18,379 nt of DNA. Source: Bacteroidia bacterium (GTDB lineage Bacteria > Bacteroidota > Bacteroidia > AKYH767-A > OLB10). The notes beneath the pieces are model-generated. The model was not told the origin of the DNA and did not search any database. It saw nothing but the letters and a program-made list of their open reading frames with translations. Positions within the stretch are counted from its first letter, which is position 1, and every line of letters starts with the position of its first letter. The translations under genes were made by a program, and so were the position numbers. The stretch spans positions 1 to 18,379 of the forward strand of contig JANWID010000286.1 of the NCBI GenBank assembly GCA_025450095.1, written 5' to 3'. This document shows positions 15,401-18,379 of this stretch, piece after piece.

Positions 15401-18379
15401 TCAACACAACACCATCCTGCCCGGATAACATAAAATTCTCAATATTAAATCTGGCCGTTGTGCCTCCGGCAGTATAGAGAGAAACGACATTATTGATGGT
15501 CGGAGGTGCTGTCGTTGAATACCAATTGAGACCGGTTGTACTGTATAATTCCCAACGGGCTATTCCCAGCGGAACCATTCCTGGAGGGAATGTGGCATCA
15601 ATATGATCGAAGTGACTCCATCGCCTGTACTCGAACGGGAATGCATTTGTACGTGACGTAGGACTGATCCATGGACCTACCAGAACATTATGGATAAAAT
15701 TTATAATATAAAAGCAGCCATCAATCGAAAAATCGTAATAGCCTGTTGCAAGAAGACTGGGACTTCCTGTGACATTAAACCCAACCTGTACATAGGAGTC
15801 TCCCTGCCGGGTGCAATACCACTGAAAATCTTCGCAGAGTGGAGTGAGATTATTATTACAATGATTATTGTAATTCGCAACACCATAATCATCGGGATCA
15901 ACCAGGCACTGTCCCGTAACATTGGGTTGATCTTCTTCCCGGAGTGCCAGGTAAACAAGATTGTTTGCGGCATTTGTTTCAAAATCGGGTCCCACATTTC
16001 CTGTTTGCCGGAAAGTGTTATGAAACTCCAGCTCCATATTGTGTGAAAATCTTAGTGGAATAGTTGTCGCAGTAGGATTGGCTAACTGTAGTGCATCTAA
16101 CGAAAAATCATAATAAAAATCACGACCTGTTAACCCGCCGTAACAACTTCCGTTTGGAACAAAATCTATTGGTGCAGGAAGATCCAGGGTCATCGTACAT
16201 GGTGGAGTGGGGCACAATGCGGTAACATCATGTTCCGTAATCACTACCCATGCAGTCAATGGAGTTTGATTTTGACCCTGGTCGAAAACACAATGCCAGT
16301 ATCCGTATTCAAAATCGAGTTCAGGTAGATTTGTACTAAATGGTGTCCATGTAGAAGGTTCGTATCCCGTTAACTTGACATGTGTTCTCATCACGCCTTC
16401 AAATTCATCACCAAACATGATTCTGCGTTGCCGGATACCCGGGAAGGTGTTTACAGTGGCAGGTGTAATAGCTACATTTGAATTCCAGCGACCGTTATTA
16501 TTCTGGTCGGGAAATCCAAATGTTGTTCTGTTAATTCTGTATGAGTCGCAATGAATTCCCTGGCGAACACAACCCGGGCACTGCACCGCGAGTGGTTGGG
16601 TATGACATGAGAAAGGAATTATACAATTGCCAGCGCAGGTTGGATCCGGGTTATATAAATAGGTAATCCCGATCGCATCAGCACCGCCGGTATAAAGCGG
16701 GCAATTTCCGATAATGCAGAATTGAAGATCAGAATTATTTAATGAAGTTGTCAGGTTGATCACGGATGGCAAATTGAATGTCAGCCGGATTGTTTTCATT
16801 ATACCATGTGTGTTGCTGCCAACCAGGTAAACTGGTGCAATGGATGGATTATATGCTCCGCCAACTGTAGCCAGGTTGAAATCGGTAATGCCATCACCGC
16901 AGAATGTTACATTAGGCCCAAGCGTTACATCTACAAAAAACTGAGCATTAGAAGTATTGTAAGGCCAGAATGGCGGAGTGCCTATATATGTAAATTCAAC
17001 ATCATACGGACCCGATTGTTCTGGCGGTTGAAGTGGTCCCCAGGGAACAAGAATATTGTTCGGACCATCATAGGTAAATCCACCGTCATCGCCTATGTGC
17101 TGATCTCCGGTAACCCAGAACTCATTAACTTCTTCATCTGTATGGCCATCACAAAATCCACCATAAGTCGCTTCCGATTTCCAGGCGTCAAATTGTTGTG
17201 GACCGCCATAACATGCTCCGATACCCGGAAAAGTCGGGCAACAGGTTTGAATGTTATACGTAATGCGAATCTGATGAAAGGTCAGTAGACCATTCGTGAT
17301 AAAAATATGATCCGCAAAGGTGAACACATAATCATCAAAGTAACTCCCGGCATCGCATGGTCCGGTACTAGCCAGTGATGAAGTAATTGTATAATCGGTA
17401 CCCAGCGTGAGTGTAGATGACACACCATTGTTGATACGAACTACAGTAAAGGCCGAAATAATATCAGTGTATTCATCCACGATCCCAGGCTCTTTAAACA
17501 AATGGGCAACGATATTCCTGGCCGGAGCGGTTCCGCCGGTATTTGCAAGTGTTACCCTGATAGTATTCTGGTTAGCGGCACCATAACAATAATCGCGCGG
17601 CGAGTTGTCATATATAGCACCCATTGTTACAATGGGAAATCCTTGCTGACGGGTGAGGTGACTGTTCCATACCGGACCTGTGGGACAAGTTGCGCTGTTG
17701 AATGTCAGGGATGGTGTAATGTCGGTAGCATAGTTGGCAAGACCTGTATTGCAAATAAGAACTTCAATTCTTTCCCAATAGGTAATTATTTCCGTGCCAG
17801 TGAATACCGGAAGCGTTGTTGCTCCGAGAAGTGCTGTTAATTCTGCAGATCCAATATTGTATTGTGAATTGGTTGTTTGATTGGTAACAACTGCAGGAAG
17901 GTTTGTGAAAGCACTGCCGGTGATATTGGTAATTTGAAATTCAGCGGTATGATTATCCAGTATATGTATATTTCCGTGTACAGCATGATCGTAATCCTGG
18001 TTACCAAGATTAATAAGTTGAACTTGCCGGAATAATATCTGACCCACAAACACATTGGTGGGATTCTGTGCGGCTAAAACACGAATTCTTGGGAATTTAA
18101 TACTAAATCCACTGGCGTTGGCATCTACGATGTTGCCGACGCATCCCGTAACATGAAACGTATTAATAAAGTAAGGTTGCGTTGCAAAATCATTTATGAT
18201 GTTACACGTTTCAACCGGGTTAATGGCAATGTTAATGGTAATTGTAATAGTCGAATTCGCACCAATTGCATTGGCAGGAAACGAAATTTCAGGATCAGGC
18301 GTGTTGGGAAAGTTCAGTGTACCTGTTGAAACAGCAGTCCCTAAAAATTCCGGTCCTGTAGTTACCGTTAAAGTAAATG
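12438..18379 (-). CDS. Giant Cys-rich surface protein with PKD domain and propeller-like repeats (5' end outside window; premature TGA)
   Basis: The reading frame is open to the right edge of the window, so at least 1979 residues precede the stop and the start is not seen; the GTG near 18053 is internal. The frame beyond it reads NFPNTPDPEISF, then ITITINIAINPVETC, in the same style as the rest. The product is a modular secreted protein: many beta-rich, DUF11-like or Ig-like segments with paired cysteines (for example VSLSITPSPICPNVLSGSV near 14120), a PKD domain (about 13260-13490, LTWTFGDGATASGTTVTHQY), then repeats of the type GYYIAGTSNADDGKDILIVK (about 12440-13200) that look like beta-propeller blades. 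The frame stops at TGA 12438-12440 inside such a blade, before the sorting domain encoded at 11628-12416. By analogy with other Bacteroidota giants it would be a T9SS adhesin or matrix protein; no enzymatic motif is seen. A terminator lies after the complete frame. Confidence 0.82.
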   Translation of the reverse strand, partial: FTLTVTTGPEFLGTAVSTGTLNFPNTPDPEISFPANAIGANSTITITINIAINPVETCNIINDFATQPYFINTFHVTGCVGNIVDANASGFSIKFPRIRVLAAQNPTNVFVGQILFRQVQLINLGNQDYDHAVHGNIHILDNHTAEFQITNITGSAFTNLPAVVTNQTTNSQYNIGSAELTALLGATTLPVFTGTEIITYWERIEVLICNTGLANYATDITPSLTFNSATCPTGPVWNSHLTRQQGFPIVTMGAIYDNSPRDYCYGAANQNTIRVTLANTGGTAPARNIVAHLFKEPGIVDEYTDIISAFTVVRINNGVSSTLTLGTDYTITSSLASTGPCDAGSYFDDYVFTFADHIFITNGLLTFHQIRITYNIQTCCPTFPGIGACYGGPQQFDAWKSEATYGGFCDGHTDEEVNEFWVTGDQHIGDDGGFTYDGPNNILVPWGPLQPPEQSGPYDVEFTYIGTPPFWPYNTSNAQFFVDVTLGPNVTFCGDGITDFNLATVGGAYNPSIAPVYLVGSNTHGIMKTIRLTFNLPSVINLTTSLNNSDLQFCIIGNCPLYTGGADAIGITYLYNPDPTCAGNCIIPFSCHTQPLAVQCPGCVRQGIHCDSYRINRTTFGFPDQNNNGRWNSNVAITPATVNTFPGIRQRRIMFGDEFEGVMRTHVKLTGYEPSTWTPFSTNLPELDFEYGYWHCVFDQGQNQTPLTAWVVITEHDVTALCPTPPCTMTLDLPAPIDFVPNGSCYGGLTGRDFYYDFSLDALQLANPTATTIPLRFSHNMELEFHNTFRQTGNVGPDFETNAANNLVYLALREEDQPNVTGQCLVDPDDYGVANYNNHCNNNLTPLCEDFQWYCTRQGDSYVQVGFNVTGSPSLLATGYYDFSIDGCFYIINFIHNVLVGPWISPTSRTNAFPFEYRRWSHFDHIDATFPPGMVPLGIARWELYSTTGLNWYSTTAPPTINNVVSLYTAGGTTARFNIENFMLSGQDGVVLNNPTTWFIRPEDDYYLHMQLVFGVDCDFPDGPQPQITLEENSYFSPYIVNAVAGDEYTATVQVFDGNGPPFAAVNCGIVNRNDPDLAINVGPPNPNALGYNDPVCWDDITVVNGATGANAIPAANVWLAVNTNGNSSAGITLFSMEVQDINPPNLWFPLVDAAGVNPGPGNYLLNNMYYVDEVALPHMRRLAAGGGFYNYRVCATHVNCLDGDELVVMAGWHCDPRLNTVPQYQGIDCDPEITTDLLIVDPTGADMLVCVNGDNCPGTYVPVTAQPCSTVTYNINIYSYDLAFLENAVFNMDLLPGSGLTFAGNATVTYMGGLLGTITPVGSNLNFDFTNAIFTGTVIDNPGLPGLLNLAYTAPDDHFITVTVTLQTGCDFTYNPDGGFELTVVGSVCQQEIETYHDFYNPILESPTSVYDQLDVSLSITPSPICPNVLSGSVTVTNNSTTASNSLYNVLYLNLPVGMIANSFSINPVNPGGPSPYHWAPGVLGGLINSSSTTITFNIALINMPCATYDLIANVYTDDNVVCMGQPCSTVHVMQNEMMIHYTLTPPNSAFNFPTNAICLNDNELLSALVNCPGVTYSWNVGGTLYTGNPINPLFSTLGTIPVTLTTTYGTTGCSSQTNNNVEVEVCDPCDDFDITINSTDDCYYTFSADIPPGIPCSNYYLTWTFGDGATASGTTVTHQYLTSGNFVVCYQWACVDEIIYGPDSCFVCDTIEVNCLDTLCKRIDRYDFLDIGEAITRAKDGCAIAGTMYDINSTGNSDMYFVKYGPQLTGSTAIAKALGGGFDDYGYSIVFRDGDGYYIAGTSNADDGKDILIVKLDLSGSMLWSYRYGAKNYKNEEARKIIDVTEGGGPELLIVGFTDINGKDDALALKIKGDGSFIDAEVYAGPADAIDRAYDVVRCNQDGQSEIITRYYIVGESIIPDDHTAFVLSIGTNLNLINSTLIMGGNKFWEEAKTIALVQQPTGAMLIIGGSIEDKNS

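Noticed and set aside
15690..17288. Plus-strand open frames of 118 and 160 codons inside the giant gene
   Set aside because: They are antisense to a well-supported frame and have no domain, signal or start context.

Overview
The window looks like the chromosome of a Bacteroidota (Bacteroidetes) bacterium, probably an environmental member of the Chitinophagales/Sphingobacteriales side. Three things point there. Two proteins end in type IX secretion (T9SS) type A sorting domains (PNP...G start, GxYxxxV/F...K end). A promoter of the Bacteroidetes type (TTTG-N20-TAnnTTTG) precedes one gene. Shine-Dalgarno sequences are not evident. No organism name can be given from the sequence alone. Every gene except the first lies on the minus strand.

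Left part (1-7301), ordinary genes: a NarL/LuxR-type response regulator (+), then on the minus strand, in transcription order, a T9SS-exported beta-rich surface protein, a TPR sensor histidine kinase of the HisKA_3/NarX type, and a secreted protein with about two dozen YadA-like head repeats capped by a peptidase S74 intramolecular chaperone domain. The regulator and the kinase are likely, but not certainly, partners.

Middle part (about 7302-11627), accessory island: only three small genes (two about 91% identical cupins and one unrecognised 263-residue protein). They are separated by five copies (A-E) of a composite element of about 260-300 bp. Each copy is a fixed series of five hairpins between CTGCA...TGCAG ends. 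Four copies share one orientation and one (D) is inverted. The hairpin cores are conserved, while the outer arms differ from copy to copy and stay complementary, so base pairing rather than sequence appears to be maintained. I do not recognise this family and regard it as the main discovery candidate of the window. The two cupin genes with their upstream DNA form a segmental duplication that runs into copies B and E. Shorter palindromic oligonucleotides (GGACAGCATGCTGCTGTCC; GCAGGCAGG) are scattered through the same island.

Right part (11583-18379): a rho-independent terminator, then one very large surface protein with Cys-rich repeat regions, a PKD domain, a propeller-like repeat region and a T9SS sorting domain. 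It reads from beyond the right edge (5' end missing) leftwards. The reading frame is continuous except for one in-frame TGA at 12438-12440, which cuts the sorting domain off the rest. This is a nonsense mutation, a sequencing or assembly error, or (least likely) readthrough.
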